Below, one piece after another: positions 1 through 7,805 of a stretch of 37,965 nucleotides of DNA. Position numbers and translations under genes: made by a program. Below the pieces are notes generated by a model that was not told where the DNA came from, ran no database searches, and was given only the letters and a program-made list of their open reading frames with translations. The DNA is from Gammaproteobacteria bacterium (GTDB taxonomy: Bacteria > Pseudomonadota > Gammaproteobacteria > Ga0077536): NCBI GenBank assembly GCA_020849475.1, contig JADLGE010000028.1, positions 1 to 37,965 on the forward strand, read 5' to 3'. Position 1 is the first letter of the stretch, and each line of letters starts with the position of its first letter.

Positions 1-120
1 CCGCCGCGCCGGGGGTCTACGTCCGGTGGGCCGGCGGCGCGGCGATCAGCGTTCTGCTCCCCGATAGTGGCCCCTCGAAAGTGGGGGTTTCGAAAAAAGC
101 CTCAAGGCACAAAAAAAACC

Positions 121-134
121 TTGATGTAGATCAA
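121..134. promoter_or_regulatory. Perfect FNR/ANR box upstream of the first gene
   Basis: The site reads TTGATGTAGATCAA, an exact match to the FNR/ANR consensus TTGAT-N4-ATCAA. Its centre is about 60 bp before the ATG at 188, so a class II promoter (centre near -41.5) would start transcription near 169. No good -10 hexamer is visible there, so repression or control of a divergent gene left of the window is also possible. A TCAAGG (102-107) / CCTTGA (119-124) inverted repeat separated by an A-rich stretch overlaps the box. No convincing gene lies in 1-187. Confidence 0.72.
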
Positions 135-187
135 GCGACCGCCTGCTGACCGAATCAGCATCCTCCCTCGGCTTCGGGAGGTCTGTA

Positions 188-1258
188 ATGAAACTCGGCA
201 TGCTCCATTTCTTTGAGAATCCGGCTGGCAAGTCCGAGCTCAACATCGTCCACGAGCAGACCGAACTCATGCTGGCCGCCGAGGAGCTCGGCTTCGATTC
301 GGTGTGGCCAGCCGAGCATCACTTTTCCGAGTACGGGCTGTGTGCGTCACCGCAGTTGTCGCTGGCGGCGATCGCGGCGCGGACTTCGCGCATTCGCCTG
401 GGCACCGGCGTCGTGGTGCTGCCGTTTCACAATCCCATACGGCTGGCCGAGGACATCGCCTTCCTCGATTTGTTGTCCCACGGCCGCGTCGAGTTTGGCG
501 TCGGTCGCGGCTACCAACCGCTCGAATACCAGGGCTTCAATCTCGACCAGAGCCAGTCACGCGACATGTTCGACGAGGCGCTGCGCCTGATAGTCGAATG
601 CTGGACCCGCGAACGCGTGACCTTCCACGGCAAGTACTGGCAGGTCAATGATGTCGAAGTGCGACCCAAGCCGCTGCAGGCCCCGCACCCGCCCATCCAC
701 ATGGCGTGTATCTCGCCCGACAGCTTCGAGCGCGCCGGCCGCAGTGGCCATCATCTGTTGATGGGCTTTGCCTTCGGCCTGACCTACAGCGGCGCGCGCA
801 AGGGCATCGAAGCCTATCGCGCCGGCCGCGGCGCCGTCGGTCTCGATCCCGATGGCGGGCGCAAGACCTGCCTCATGATGGTCTACCCGGGCCACACCAT
901 GGAATCGGCGCGCCGCGACTTTCGTGAGCCGGTCAATTGGTATTACCGCAGCATCGCGCGCTTCATCGCGCCCGAGCAGGGCATGATGAAATCCTACGAG
1001 TACTACGCGCGCTCGCGGGAATTCGTCCGCAATCTCAAATTCGACGACATCGTCGACACCCCGGCCATGGTGTGCGGCGACGTTGAGCACTGCGTTGAAA
1101 AGCTTGCCCAGGTCGCGGCTGAATTCGGCTTCGACGAACTGTTGTGCTGGACGCGCATCGGTGGCCTGTCGCCGGCCAAGGTGCGCCGCGCGATGGAGCT
1201 CCTGAGCGGCGAAGTGCTGCCAAAGGTGCGCAAGCAGGCGCGGAGTGTCGCCGTGTAG
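188..1258 (+). CDS. LLM-class flavin-dependent oxidoreductase (luciferase-like monooxygenase)
   Basis: This 356-residue protein has the bacterial luciferase-like TIM-barrel pattern: an N-terminal strand MKLGMLHFFE, then GFDSVWPAEHHF, the RIRLGTGVVVLPFHNPIRLAED segment (shown in parts: RIRLGTG, HNPIRLAED), and GRVEFGVGRGY. Family members use reduced FMN and O2 to oxidise substrates; the substrate here is unknown. The ATG at 188 is supported by a strong GGGAGGT ribosome-binding site 5-6 nt upstream. The TAG stop is the left edge of a perfect 12-bp-arm palindrome at 1255-1280. A perfect FNR/ANR box precedes the gene, which is unusual for an oxygen-using family. It is a stand-alone gene; the next ORF starts 122 bp later. 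Confidence 0.9.
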   Translation: MKLGMLHFFENPAGKSELNIVHEQTELMLAAEELGFDSVWPAEHHFSEYGLCASPQLSLAAIAARTSRIRLGTGVVVLPFHNPIRLAEDIAFLDLLSHGRVEFGVGRGYQPLEYQGFNLDQSQSRDMFDEALRLIVECWTRERVTFHGKYWQVNDVEVRPKPLQAPHPPIHMACISPDSFERAGRSGHHLLMGFAFGLTYSGARKGIEAYRAGRGAVGLDPDGGRKTCLMMVYPGHTMESARRDFREPVNWYYRSIARFIAPEQGMMKSYEYYARSREFVRNLKFDDIVDTPAMVCGDVEHCVEKLAQVAAEFGFDELLCWTRIGGLSPAKVRRAMELLSGEVLPKVRKQARSVAV

Positions 1259-1280
1259 GTGCGAATTCATTCGCACCTAC
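1255..1280. repeat. Perfect palindrome (REP-like, family 1) overlapping a stop codon
   Basis: Left arm GTAGGTGCGAAT (1255-1266), centre TC, right arm ATTCGCACCTAC (1269-1280): a perfect 12-bp inverted repeat. Its TAG (1256-1258) is the stop codon of the preceding monooxygenase gene. Degenerate or half copies of the same motif occur at 11904-11923, 12026-12038, 9052-9059 and 17166-17171. It resembles the REP palindromes with a GAATTCATTC core seen in Pseudomonas. Confidence 0.8.
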
Positions 1281-1380
1281 CAAGTTCATCCATCCCCACC
1301 CAATGGGGCAGACCGCGGCCCCGTCATCCGTTACATTGCCTGCTTCGGCGATCACCGCCATGCAACGAGAGAGGGAGTTC

Positions 1381-1929
1381 ATGAACAAGCTGTTGGCCGC
1401 GCTGGGTCTGATGCTGCTGTCGGTCGCGGTGCGCGCCGCCGATGCACCGCAGGTCGGCCTGTTGGAGCTCTACAACTACTACGAATATTCGCCGGCCCTG
1501 CTGTCGTCCGGCCAGCCGACGCGTGAGCAGTTTCCGGCCATTGCCAAGGCCGGCGTCGAGGCCGTCATCAATCTCGCGCCGGTCACCGATCCCGGCGCCC
1601 TGCCCGACGAGGCCGACGTGGCGGGCAAGCTCGGCATGGGCTATGTGCATATCCCCGTCGATTGGGACAAGCCACCACGCGCCGACTTTGAAAGCTTTCT
1701 GAAAGCCATGCACGAGTTCCAGGGTAAGCGCGTACTCGTGCACTGCTATGCCGGCTCGCGCGCTTCGGCCTTCGTCTACATGTATCGTGTGCTTGAAATG
1801 AAAGCCGACCGTGCCGCCGCGCGCGCCACGCTGGAAAAGATCTGGGCCAACAATCCCGGCTACGAACTGCCGGTGGTGCCGCAATGGAAACAGTTGATTG
1901 ATGATGTGCTGGCGGCCAATGCACCCTGA
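1381..1929 (+). CDS. Exported phosphatase-like protein with a C-x4-R loop (DUF442/rhodanese-like)
   Basis: The product is 182 residues. The ATG at 1381 follows a GAGAGGGAG ribosome-binding site; longer in-frame extensions run into the upstream repeat and are unlikely. Residues 1-20 form a signal peptide ending at about VRA-AD. The body reads SSGQPTREQFPAIAKAGVEAVINL, here in parts SSGQPTREQF and GVEAVINLAP, typical of the dual-specificity-phosphatase-like/DUF442 fold in which a 'sees-Q-P' strand precedes the active-site loop. The loop is VLVHCYAGSRASAF: C-x4-R rather than the C-x5-R of classical tyrosine phosphatases, as in DUF442/rhodanese-type proteins. A periplasmic phosphatase or sulfurtransferase role is an inference; the substrate is unknown. 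Confidence 0.7.
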   Translation: MNKLLAALGLMLLSVAVRAADAPQVGLLELYNYYEYSPALLSSGQPTREQFPAIAKAGVEAVINLAPVTDPGALPDEADVAGKLGMGYVHIPVDWDKPPRADFESFLKAMHEFQGKRVLVHCYAGSRASAFVYMYRVLEMKADRAAARATLEKIWANNPGYELPVVPQWKQLIDDVLAANAP

Positions 1930-1974
1930 GTGCGGCGGTTCGGTGCTGACGCGTAAAGATGTTGGAATAGTTGG

Positions 1975-2526
1975 ATGAGCAAATCTCTCAAAGAACAGTT
2001 GCTGGCCGCGGGCCTCGTGAAGCAGAAACAGGTTCACCAGTCGGACAAGGAAAAGCACAAGCAGGCGCGCCAGCAGCCCAAGCCCAAGGCGAGTGCCCCG
2101 GCGCCGTTGACGGCCGCCCAGCTCGAAGCGAAAAAAGCCCAGGACGAAAAAGCCGCGCGCGACCGCGAACTCAATCGTCAGCGCCAGGCGGACAGAGAAC
2201 GGCGCGCCATCATCGTTCAGCTCGAACAGATCATCGACGGCGCCAAGCTCGACACCAAGGGAGGCGAAACGCCGTTCCGCTTCGTCATCAAGGGCAAGAT
2301 CAAGAAGATTTACGTGACCGCCGAGCAGCACGCCGCACTGGTCAAGGGCACGCTCGCGGTGGTGCGCTTCCGTGAAGGTCTGGCAGTGGTGACGCGCGAA
2401 GTCGCCGAACGCATCGCCGTGCGCGACGCGCGCACGGTGCTGGTGCTGCGCGACGGCACCGAGCCCGATATCCAGGAAGATCCCGACTACGCCGACTACA
2501 AGGTGCCCGATGACTTGATGTGGTGA
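1975..2526 (+). CDS. yaiL: DUF2058 family protein, YaiL-like
   Basis: This 183-residue protein matches the YaiL/DUF2058 family from end to end. The N-terminus is SLKEQLLAAGLV, a long Lys/Arg/Glu/Gln-rich helical stretch covers residues about 20-85, a compact C-terminal domain has IKKIYVTAEQHAALVKGTLA, and the end YADYKVPDDLMW is almost identical to that of E. coli YaiL. The family is annotated as nucleoprotein/polynucleotide-associated with no firm function. It lies 45 bp after the phosphatase-like gene and ends 15 bp before the converging histidine kinase gene. Its occurrence points to a gammaproteobacterial host. Confidence 0.9.
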   Translation: MSKSLKEQLLAAGLVKQKQVHQSDKEKHKQARQQPKPKASAPAPLTAAQLEAKKAQDEKAARDRELNRQRQADRERRAIIVQLEQIIDGAKLDTKGGETPFRFVIKGKIKKIYVTAEQHAALVKGTLAVVRFREGLAVVTREVAERIAVRDARTVLVLRDGTEPDIQEDPDYADYKVPDDLMW

Positions 2527-2541
2527 GCGGACACCAGCCTG

Positions 2542-4569
2542 CTAGTTGTCGCGACGCGGCAGCCGCACGCAGAACTCCGCGCCCGGCTCGCGGTTCGTCA
2601 CCGTCACCTCACCGCCCATCACTTCCACCAGGCGCTTGACCAGCGCGAGGCCGATGCCGGTGCCGGCGGTGGCGCGCGTCAGGGCATTCTCGCCACGATA
2701 GAACAGCGCAAAAATGCGCGACATCTGCTCCTTGGCAATGCCGGGGCCGAAATCGCGCACCGTGAATTCGACATGGTGGGCGTCGCCGGCGCGCACCGCG
2801 ACTTCGATGGCGCTGTCAGCGCCGCTGCCGGTGTCGGTAAATTTCAGCGCATTGTCGACCAGGTTCAACAGCACCTGCGTAAAGCAGTCGAGGTCGACCT
2901 CGACGCGCGCCGCGTGCAGCGCGGTCGGGCAATCGAGGCTGTAACGTCGAGCGGCGTGCTGCACGACCGATTCGAGTTTCGAGCGCACGAGGTCCATGAG
3001 TTCGCCGACCGTGACTTCGCGCAAATCGACTTTCAATTCGTTGCGCGTCATGCGCGCGAGGTTCAGCACATTGTTGATGAGGCGCGTGAGTCGCTCGGCT
3101 TCATCGTGGATGAACTGGTAATACTCTTGGCGCTTGCCCTCCGGCGCCCAGCCTTCGCGCAGCATCTCGCCATACATGCGGATTGAAGTCAGCGGCGTCT
3201 TGAGTTCATGGCTGACGGCGGCGATGAAGTCCTGCTGCTGACGCGCCAGCGCCAGTTGTCGGGTGCCGAGGCGCAGTGCCAGCCACAGGCCGCCGCCGAG
3301 CACCAGCGCCAGCACCAGCGCCAGCCAGCCGATGACCTTGGTGCCCGGACCGGCCGGCAGCTCGGTGACGCTGAAGATCAGTTCAAAATCATTGAACGGC
3401 GCCGACAGTCGCCCCTGGTACAACAAGGTGCCGCGCAAAGTCGTGGCGCGGCCGTAGTCGCGCGCTGTGTCACCATCGGCGCGCAGCAGCACCTCGCCGT
3501 GCCGCGCCACCACCAGGCGGCTGCTGCCCGCGAGCGCGCTGGCGCGGAAGGGGGTGGAGACCAGCGTCTTAAGAAATTGCTCGCGGTCGATGACGAGCCC
3601 CTGTACATAGCGCTGGCCGTCACGCCAGCCATTGCGGAACAACACCAGCTCGCCGCTCGCGAGCAGGCTGCTGTTGAAGCGATCGATTTCGCTTTCGAAA
3701 GTGTGAATGCGCGCGCCATCCTTGCCCTGCGCGTTGCGCCCATGCTTTTTCTGCTTGCTCTCGTCGCTCAAGGCCGGCAGCGCGCTGCGTTCCTTGCGCA
3801 GCGCCTGGCGTGCCGGCGCCGTCGACGCCGCATCGGCGCTTGCTGCTTCGGCCATCACTGGCGCGCCCTGAAAATTCTGTTCGAGTTTGAGGTCGGCCAC
3901 GCGACCCAATGACTGCGATGACGGCGCCGCGCCCGCGCCCGGCGCGGCGGCCTTGGGGGCATTGAGCTTGTCGAACTCTTGCTGTGCCTGGTCGGAGCGG
4001 GTGTCCGGTGCAGGCCGCGGCGCGTATGCGCCGACGTCCATGGGCGCGAGCCTGGTCTGTGCGCGCTTCTCGACGTCCTTGGCCAGCGTCGGCGCCGCGC
4101 CGAGCAAACGATTGCTGGCCAGAATGTCGCGCAGCCGCGCCGCCAGTGCCTGCCGCGCGCGACGCTCGTCGGCGCTGAGCCCGGTCTGCAGCGTATCGCT
4201 GTCGGCTGGTGGTTCGAAGGGCACACTCAACGCCCCTTGCTCGTCGACCTGGAAATGTCCCACCAGGCCCGGCACGGCATTGGCCGGCGGCAGGTTGGCC
4301 AGCGGTGAACGCTGCAGCACCGCGCCGCTGTGTGGGAGGACCAGGTTGAAATAGCTGTATTCGGTGAACGGCCGCGCGTCTTCCACCGCCATGAGTTCAG
4401 CCAGACGTTGCTCGACGCGCGCCGTGAATTCCTCGGCGAGCAGCTGGTGCTGATGAAAGCTTTCCCATTGCAGACGTTGATAGGCCTCGCGAATCAAGGC
4501 CGCGGTCGGCACCGCCAGCGCCAGGAAGAACAGCGCCAGCACCACGCGTAAACGCCGCAAGTCAGTCAT
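2542..4569 (-). CDS. Sensor histidine kinase with a large periplasmic region
   Basis: I place the start at 4569, giving 675 residues; this ATG overlaps the TGA of the response regulator gene (ATGA). Residues about 9-27 and 411-433 are membrane helices enclosing a periplasmic region of about 380 residues. Residues about 180-285 of that region are Ala/Pro/Gln/Lys-rich and look disordered. Cytoplasmic motifs follow: DHp with AVSHELKTP (His454), N box NLVDNALKF (Asn569/Asn573), G1 DFGPGIA (606-612), G2 GTGIGLAL. No HAMP domain is evident; only about 15 residues separate TM2 from the DHp helix. The cognate regulator is encoded immediately upstream and a PspA/VWA operon is divergent. Signal sensed: unknown, presumably envelope state. 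Confidence 0.9.
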   Translation of the reverse strand: MTDLRRLRVVLALFFLALAVPTAALIREAYQRLQWESFHQHQLLAEEFTARVEQRLAELMAVEDARPFTEYSYFNLVLPHSGAVLQRSPLANLPPANAVPGLVGHFQVDEQGALSVPFEPPADSDTLQTGLSADERRARQALAARLRDILASNRLLGAAPTLAKDVEKRAQTRLAPMDVGAYAPRPAPDTRSDQAQQEFDKLNAPKAAAPGAGAAPSSQSLGRVADLKLEQNFQGAPVMAEAASADAASTAPARQALRKERSALPALSDESKQKKHGRNAQGKDGARIHTFESEIDRFNSSLLASGELVLFRNGWRDGQRYVQGLVIDREQFLKTLVSTPFRASALAGSSRLVVARHGEVLLRADGDTARDYGRATTLRGTLLYQGRLSAPFNDFELIFSVTELPAGPGTKVIGWLALVLALVLGGGLWLALRLGTRQLALARQQQDFIAAVSHELKTPLTSIRMYGEMLREGWAPEGKRQEYYQFIHDEAERLTRLINNVLNLARMTRNELKVDLREVTVGELMDLVRSKLESVVQHAARRYSLDCPTALHAARVEVDLDCFTQVLLNLVDNALKFTDTGSGADSAIEVAVRAGDAHHVEFTVRDFGPGIAKEQMSRIFALFYRGENALTRATAGTGIGLALVKRLVEVMGGEVTVTNREPGAEFCVRLPRRDN

Positions 4570-5267
4570 GGCGGTGGCAGTCGGTAGCCGGCGCCACGCA
4601 CCGTCAACAGCACACGCGGCGTGGTCGCATCCGGCTCGAGCTTGCGGCGCAGCTTGGCGATGTGAATATCGACGGTGCGCGTTTCCAATGCCAGCGCATT
4701 GGCATAGCCCCACACCTTGTGCAGCAGCTCTTCCCGCGACACCGCGCGCTCGCTGTGGGCATGAAGATATTGCAGTACGTCCATTTCGCGACGCGTGAAG
4801 GACAGCAGTTCATCGCCGCGCCGTCCTTGCAAGGTGCCGGGGTCGACGCGTATGTCGGCGCCGAGTTCGAGCTGCGTGGCGCCGCCAGGCAGCACCCGTG
4901 CGCGTCGCAGCACCGCGTTCACGCGCAGCACCAGCTCGGCGATCGAGAACGGCTTGGCGACATAGTCATCGGCGCCCAGCGACAGGCCGTGAATGACGTC
5001 TTCATCGGTGCTGCGCGCGGTCAGGAGAATGATCGCCTGTTCCCGGTCCGTCTCACGCAGGCGCCGGCAAATCTCGAAACCATCCATGCCCGGCAGCATC
5101 ACGTCCAGCAGGACCAGATCGTATGGACCGCGCTGCGCCTTGTGCCAACCGTCGCTGCCGTCGGCCGCGCTGTCGACCTTGAAGCCGTGATAGGTGAAGA
5201 CATCGATGAGCCCGCTACGAATGGCGGCTTCGTCTTCGACGATGAGGATGCGCGGTTTGGAGCTCAT
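4566..5267 (-). CDS. OmpR/PhoB-family response regulator
   Basis: The product has 233 residues. The receiver domain (about 5-120) has acidic residues EDE at 11-13, phosphoacceptor Asp55 in LVLLDVMLPG, Thr83 and Lys105 (AKPFS). The C-terminal winged helix (about 135-230) has the OmpR-type FTRREMDVLQYL, VWGYANALALETRTVDIHI (given in part) and VRGAGYRLP signatures. It is translationally coupled to the downstream kinase by an ATGA overlap. The start at 5267 has AAAGGCG upstream. OmpR-family regulators usually bind direct repeats one helical turn apart, and exactly such a pair lies 72 bp upstream of this gene at 5339-5360, so autoregulation and control of the divergent operon are likely (inference). 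Confidence 0.94.
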   Translation of the reverse strand: MSSKPRILIVEDEAAIRSGLIDVFTYHGFKVDSAADGSDGWHKAQRGPYDLVLLDVMLPGMDGFEICRRLRETDREQAIILLTARSTDEDVIHGLSLGADDYVAKPFSIAELVLRVNAVLRRARVLPGGATQLELGADIRVDPGTLQGRRGDELLSFTRREMDVLQYLHAHSERAVSREELLHKVWGYANALALETRTVDIHIAKLRRKLEPDATTPRVLLTVRGAGYRLPPP

Positions 5268-5338
5268 GGCGCCTTTGAATGGCTGAAGACCCGGTCCGCG
5301 AGCATAGCAAGAAGCGGCTGGCGGCCTGCCGGGCGGAG

Positions 5339-5360
5339 TGTAAACAGCATGTAAACAGCG
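5339..5360. promoter_or_regulatory. Tandem 11-bp direct repeat, candidate OmpR/CpxR-type operator
   Basis: TGTAAACAGCA (5339-5349) is followed directly by TGTAAACAGCG (5350-5360): 10 of 11 bases identical at an 11-bp period. This gives GTAAA-N6-GTAAA, close to the E. coli CpxR box GTAAA-N5-GTAAA. A third, inverted TTTTACA half-site lies at 5370-5376. The site sits between the response regulator gene (start 5267, minus) and the PspA-like gene (start 5444, plus), the expected position for a shared operator. The binding protein is inferred from position and architecture. A CACTC-CTA-GAGTG dyad at about 5404-5416 lies further toward the plus-strand operon. Confidence 0.65.
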
Positions 5361-5443
5361 GCGCCGCGCTTTTACACAAAGCGGCCTGCCACGGCCAAGG
5401 CCTCACTCCTAGAGTGCTCACCACACCCAATGGAGCACAGCCC

Positions 5444-5980
5444 ATGACTTTATTGACGCGACTCGGGCGCCTGTTGCGCGCCGATCTCAACGCCGTCCTC
5501 GACGATCTCGAAGAACCCGCCACGCTGCTGCGCCAGGCAACGCGCGAGATGCAGAGCGCGCTCGACGCCGAGCACAGCGAGGCCGCGCGCCTTGGCGATG
5601 AGGCACAGCGCCTCGCCCAGGCCGCACAGGAATGCGCGACACGACTCGCAGCCCTCGACGAGGAACTCACGCTGTGTTTCGCCGCCGATGCGGATGCACT
5701 GGCGCGCGATCTCGTGCGACGCAAGCTTGAAACCGCGCGCCACGCCGGGCAGCTCGAAGAACGTCGGCAGGCGCTTGCCGAAGCTCGCCAGCGTCTCGCC
5801 GCGCGCATCGCCGAACACGCACAACGGCTGCAGGCGCTGCGCAACGAAGCGAGTCTGCACGAAACTCTGGAGGTCGCTCGCGACGACCACGCCCGCAGCG
5901 TCACCGCGACTGCGCCGATCAGCGCCGCTGAAATCGAGGTCGCACTGTTGCGCGAGCGGCAGCGGAGGGCGCAGTCATGA
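5444..5980 (+). CDS. Short PspA/IM30-like coiled-coil protein
   Basis: This 178-residue protein opens with LLTRLGRLLRADLNAVLDDLEEPATLLRQATREM (in part), the amphipathic N-terminal helix and 'ED-P..L..Q..R-M' helix pattern of PspA/IM30 membrane-remodelling proteins. The rest is almost entirely Ala/Glu/Arg/Leu-rich coiled coil. PspA itself is about 220 residues, so this form is short and ends soon after the main hairpin. PspA-family proteins bind and stabilise the cytoplasmic face of the inner membrane under stress. The stop overlaps the next start (ATGA). Promoter-proximal position next to the tandem operator suggests direct control by the adjacent two-component system. Family assignment rests on pattern, not an alignment. 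Confidence 0.72.
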   Translation: MTLLTRLGRLLRADLNAVLDDLEEPATLLRQATREMQSALDAEHSEAARLGDEAQRLAQAAQECATRLAALDEELTLCFAADADALARDLVRRKLETARHAGQLEERRQALAEARQRLAARIAEHAQRLQALRNEASLHETLEVARDDHARSVTATAPISAAEIEVALLRERQRRAQS

Positions 5981-6531
5981 AACGCCTGTCATTCATCGAA
6001 GCGGTGCTGGCGGCATTGGCGCTGAGCACGGTCGGGGCAGTGCTGTTCCAGATCTTGATGCCCGTGCTTGGGGTGACGCTGGTCGCGCGCGGTCTCGGCC
6101 TGCTGCTGGCGCTCGCCTACGTGATGTTCCTGCTGGCGCGCTCGCGCATCACACGCGGCCGCCTGACGCTGTTGACGCTGTGGATGCTGGCGGCGCTCGC
6201 CATCACGCTCCTGTGCCCGAGCCTGTTCAGCATGGCGGCGGCGCATCTCACGCTGGTGTGGCTGAGCCGTTCGCTGCTCATGCACGGTAGCGTGCTGGCG
6301 GCGACGGGCGATCTCCTGATCAGCGCTGTGTCGCTCGCCGCCGGCTGCTGGGCGTTTGCCGAGACCGCCAGTGTGTTCGCCAGTGTGTGGACGGTCGGCC
6401 TGCTGCAGGCGGCCTGCAGCTTGCTGCCGAGTCGTGAAACCCCGCGCACGCAACACCATGCCGAGCACAGTTTCAACCATGCCGCGCGCGCCGCCGAACA
6501 GGCGCTGCGCGCATACCGTGGCGCGCCCTGA
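5977..6531 (+). CDS. Polytopic inner-membrane protein of the PspA-like/VWA operon
   Basis: The product has 184 residues with five or six hydrophobic segments at roughly 9-31, 37-54, 64-82, 85-105, 110-128 and 133-150. A hydrophilic, His/Arg/Ala-rich cytoplasmic-looking tail follows (151-184). I do not recognise a named family. The ATG overlaps the PspA-like TGA, indicating translational coupling, and the VWA gene starts 37 bp downstream. Position between a membrane-binding coiled-coil protein and an exported VWA protein suggests it links cytoplasmic and periplasmic partners; that is inference. Confidence 0.78.
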   Translation: MKRLSFIEAVLAALALSTVGAVLFQILMPVLGVTLVARGLGLLLALAYVMFLLARSRITRGRLTLLTLWMLAALAITLLCPSLFSMAAAHLTLVWLSRSLLMHGSVLAATGDLLISAVSLAAGCWAFAETASVFASVWTVGLLQAACSLLPSRETPRTQHHAEHSFNHAARAAEQALRAYRGAP

Positions 6532-6568
6532 GCGCGCCTCACAAACCCATCGACAAGGAGCATTCAAC

Positions 6569-7783
6569 ATGATGAAGCAACAACTATTGGGACTGGCGCT
6601 GGCCTGCCTCACCCTGGCCGCGATCATCGGCTATCCGCGGCTCGGCGACGTGCAGGCGGCGTCGCCGCCACCGAAGGTCTCGTCGCCGCGCGTGGCGACG
6701 CTCAACGCTCAGCAGCCGCGCGTCGATCTCGTGTTCGTGCTCGACACCACCGGCAGCATGGGCGGCTTGATTCAGACCGCCAAGGACAAGATCTGGTCGA
6801 TTGCCACCACCATGGCGCGCGCGCAGCCGGCGCCCGAGATCCGCATTGGTCTGGTCGCCTATCGCGATCGCGGCGATCAATACGTCACCCAGGTCTTCGA
6901 CCTCACGACCGATCTCGATTCGATGTATGCCCATCTCATGGACTTCAAGGCCGACGGCGGCGGTGACGGACCGGAAGCGGTCAACCAGGCCTTGCAGGAC
7001 GCCATCGCGCGCATGAGCTGGAATACCCGGCAGGACACCTACAAGGCGGTGTTCCTGGTCGGCGATGCGCCGCCGCACCTCGATTACCAGGATGACGTGC
7101 AGTATCCGGCCAGCGTGGCGCTGGCGCGTCAGCGTGGCATCGTCATCAACACCATCCAGTGCGGCAATCAGGACGACACCGTGCAGCCCTGGCAGCAGAT
7201 CGCGGCGCTCGGTGCGGGTGACTATCTCAAGGTCGAGCAGAATGGCGGCGCGGTGGCCATGAGCACGCCCTTCGACGACAAGCTCGCGCGCCTGTCGGCC
7301 AGGCTCGATGAAACGCGCCTCTACTATGGCGATGAAAAGGTGCAGACCGACAAGCGCGCCAAGCTCGCTGCCACCCGCAAGCTCGAAGCGGCGGCCTCGC
7401 CGGCGGTGAAGGCGCGGCGCGCGACGTTCAATGCTTCCGCCAGCGGCGCTGCCAACCTGCTCGGCGACCAGGAACTGGTCAGCGAAATTGAAAGCGGCCG
7501 CGTGCGCCTGGAAGATATCCGCACGGAGGAGTTGCCGGCGTCGCTCAAGGCCATGGCGCCTGCCGCACAGCAGGAGCTTGTCAGGGCACGCATCAACACA
7601 CGCGCGGAGATCTCGAAGGAGATGCAGGACGTGGTCGCGCAGCGCAATGCCTACCTCGCAGAGCAGGTGGCGGCAGCGGGCGGCGCCAAAGATTCGCTCG
7701 ACGCCAAACTGTTCGGCACTTTGCGCAAGCAGGCCAAGGATGTCGGCGCGCTCGAGCTCGACAAGGCCGGGCCGGCCTACTGA
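6569..7783 (+). CDS. Exported von Willebrand factor A domain protein
   Basis: The ATG at 6569 follows an AAGGAG ribosome-binding site, giving 404 residues. Residues 1-30 are a signal peptide or anchor. The VWA domain spans about 52-225 and has an intact metal-dependent adhesion site: D59-T-T61-G-S63, the GGGDGPEA loop (Asp133) and VGDAPPH (Asp166). Residues 230-404 are helical and charged, with a PAQ/RAR-rich region and no recognised domain. VWA domains bind partner proteins through a metal ion. Last gene of the PspA-like operon; no sortase or LPXTG motif is present. A periplasmic envelope-integrity role is inferred from its neighbours. Confidence 0.87.
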   Translation: MMKQQLLGLALACLTLAAIIGYPRLGDVQAASPPPKVSSPRVATLNAQQPRVDLVFVLDTTGSMGGLIQTAKDKIWSIATTMARAQPAPEIRIGLVAYRDRGDQYVTQVFDLTTDLDSMYAHLMDFKADGGGDGPEAVNQALQDAIARMSWNTRQDTYKAVFLVGDAPPHLDYQDDVQYPASVALARQRGIVINTIQCGNQDDTVQPWQQIAALGAGDYLKVEQNGGAVAMSTPFDDKLARLSARLDETRLYYGDEKVQTDKRAKLAATRKLEAAASPAVKARRATFNASASGAANLLGDQELVSEIESGRVRLEDIRTEELPASLKAMAPAAQQELVRARINTRAEISKEMQDVVAQRNAYLAEQVAAAGGAKDSLDAKLFGTLRKQAKDVGALELDKAGPAY

Positions 7784-7805
7784 GGGTGACATGACCGCCG
7801 CGATG

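Noticed and set aside
46..270. 74-codon minus-strand frame at the left edge
   Set aside because: It overlaps the FNR box and the start of the monooxygenase gene, with no ribosome-binding site or motif.
2542..7783. Proteobacterial dedicated sortase system (kinase, regulator and VWA target)
   Set aside because: No sortase gene, no LPXTG motif in the VWA protein, and the kinase N-terminus does not resemble that family as I remember it.
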